DNA of 64,000 nt from Pachyseris speciosa (lineage: Eukaryota; Cnidaria; Anthozoa; Scleractinia; Pachyseridae): assembly GCA_016490735.1 (NCBI GenBank), contig JAEMWC010000214.1, positions 148,501 through 212,500 on the forward strand, in the 5' to 3' direction. The position numbers were made by a program, and so were the translations under genes. How positions within the stretch are numbered: the stretch's first letter is position 1; the number at the start of each line of letters is the position of its first letter. This document shows, piece by piece, positions 63,729 through 64,000 of this stretch. The notes beneath the pieces were generated by a model that saw only the letters and a list, made by a program, of their open reading frames with translations, was not told the DNA's origin and did no database searches.

Positions 63729-64000
63729 TTATTTTCTATATTCAATAATATCCTTAATTTCCTTTCTTTTTTCATTGAGAATAAGTTTCCAATAATTGTC
63801 ATATTCCTGAATTGTTTTCTTATTCCTTTTTGTTTCAAAATCTTCATTATAATCCATCAAGATTAATATTTTTTTTATAATAAATTCAACATTTATCATT
63901 CTTTTACGATTATTATTTATAATTGGCAAAACAATTTCAATTTCTTGGAATATTTTTTCAATTGTAATAATGTCATTACAATTAATATGTATACTGTATT
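63729..64000 (-). CDS. VLTF3-like factor, C-terminal part (P2 right copy, cut by window end)
   Basis: Minus-strand frame with LPIINNNRKRMINVEF and IQEYDNYWKLILNEKRK, matching the left copy's C-terminus. It has one extra Ile codon near the end. The zinc-ribbon part lies beyond 64,000. Confidence 0.6.
   Translation of the reverse strand, partial: YSIHINCNDIITIEKIFQEIEIVLPIINNNRKRMINVEFIIKKILILMDYNEDFETKRNKKTIQEYDNYWKLILNEKRKEIKDIIEYRK

Larger units (their letters stand above)
56021..64000. mobile_element. Polinton-derived palindromic element P2 (right end outside window)
   Basis: Starts AGTAGTATA, the P1 terminal sequence, and has GAGAAACGGC iterons to about 56,815. Then come a polymerase leader ORF, VLTF3-like, membrane, HDAFGR and fibre genes, followed by the same four genes in mirror order. 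No polymerase core, integrase, ATPase or capsid genes lie in the visible part. It is a deletion and inverted-duplication derivative, non-autonomous. The left duplication candidate is ATTCTG (56015-56020), untestable without the right end. Confidence 0.8.
57359..64000. repeat. large palindrome, arms at least 2.56 kb
   Basis: The left arm (to 59917) and right arm (from 59996) are inverted copies around a 78-bp single-copy spacer (59918-59995). The window ends at the point matching 57,359, so the true arm is longer. A transposon lies only in the right arm. The arms differ by several substitutions and small indels. Confidence 0.95.

Overview
The window looks like a repeat-dense stretch of an animal nuclear genome, most likely a cnidarian and probably a coral or other anthozoan. 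The evidence is AT-rich non-coding DNA, tRNA-derived SINEs, many short inverted-repeat transposons, Penelope-like retroelements with hammerhead-like motifs, a TTAGGG-type telomere-like tract and, above all, Polinton/Maverick (adintovirus-like) virus-derived transposons. No ordinary host gene is convincing. The species assignment is an inference from repeat types.

Layout. 1-6,030: minisatellite, microsatellite, and a decayed minus-strand C2H2 / RNase H-fold transposase-like gene. 6,100-11,250: remnant of a GC-rich Polinton (P3) with virion genes on the + strand. 11,674-21,480: broken Penelope-like (PLE) and LINE fragments, SINEs and MITEs. 21,484-47,012: one complete Polinton (P1), with about 290-bp terminal inverted repeats and a perfect 6-bp target duplication (CATCTT). 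47,019-56,020: palindromes, MITEs and a SINE. 56,021-64,000: a second Polinton-derived element (P2) running off the window. P2 is a large palindrome made of two head-to-head copies of what is the right end in P1.

P1 carries a protein-primed family B DNA polymerase, Bro-N/nuclease protein, retroviral-type integrase with chromodomain, zinc-ribbon/PLA2 protein, adenain-type protease, membrane-active precursor, major capsid protein, penton-like minor capsid protein, packaging ATPase, two fibre-like genes, two conserved unknowns and a VLTF3-like zinc-ribbon factor. Most genes are broken by frameshifts, stops or nested transposons: a piggyBac-type MITE in the polymerase, a 9-bp-TSD MITE in the penton gene, and a pogo-like element in the second fibre gene that itself hosts a PLE and composite MITEs. 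It is a fossil, but the gene set and some control signals are readable.

The most notable result is a regulatory rule in P1. Seven virion genes have TCTA exactly 12 nt before their ATG, including one perfectly symmetric divergent promoter, whereas the polymerase has a different leader. TCTA is the late-promoter core known from CroV and mavirus, and P1 encodes a VLTF3-like late-transcription-factor homologue. The second notable result is P2, whose structure resembles a copy-back (snap-back) replication product that was fixed in the genome.
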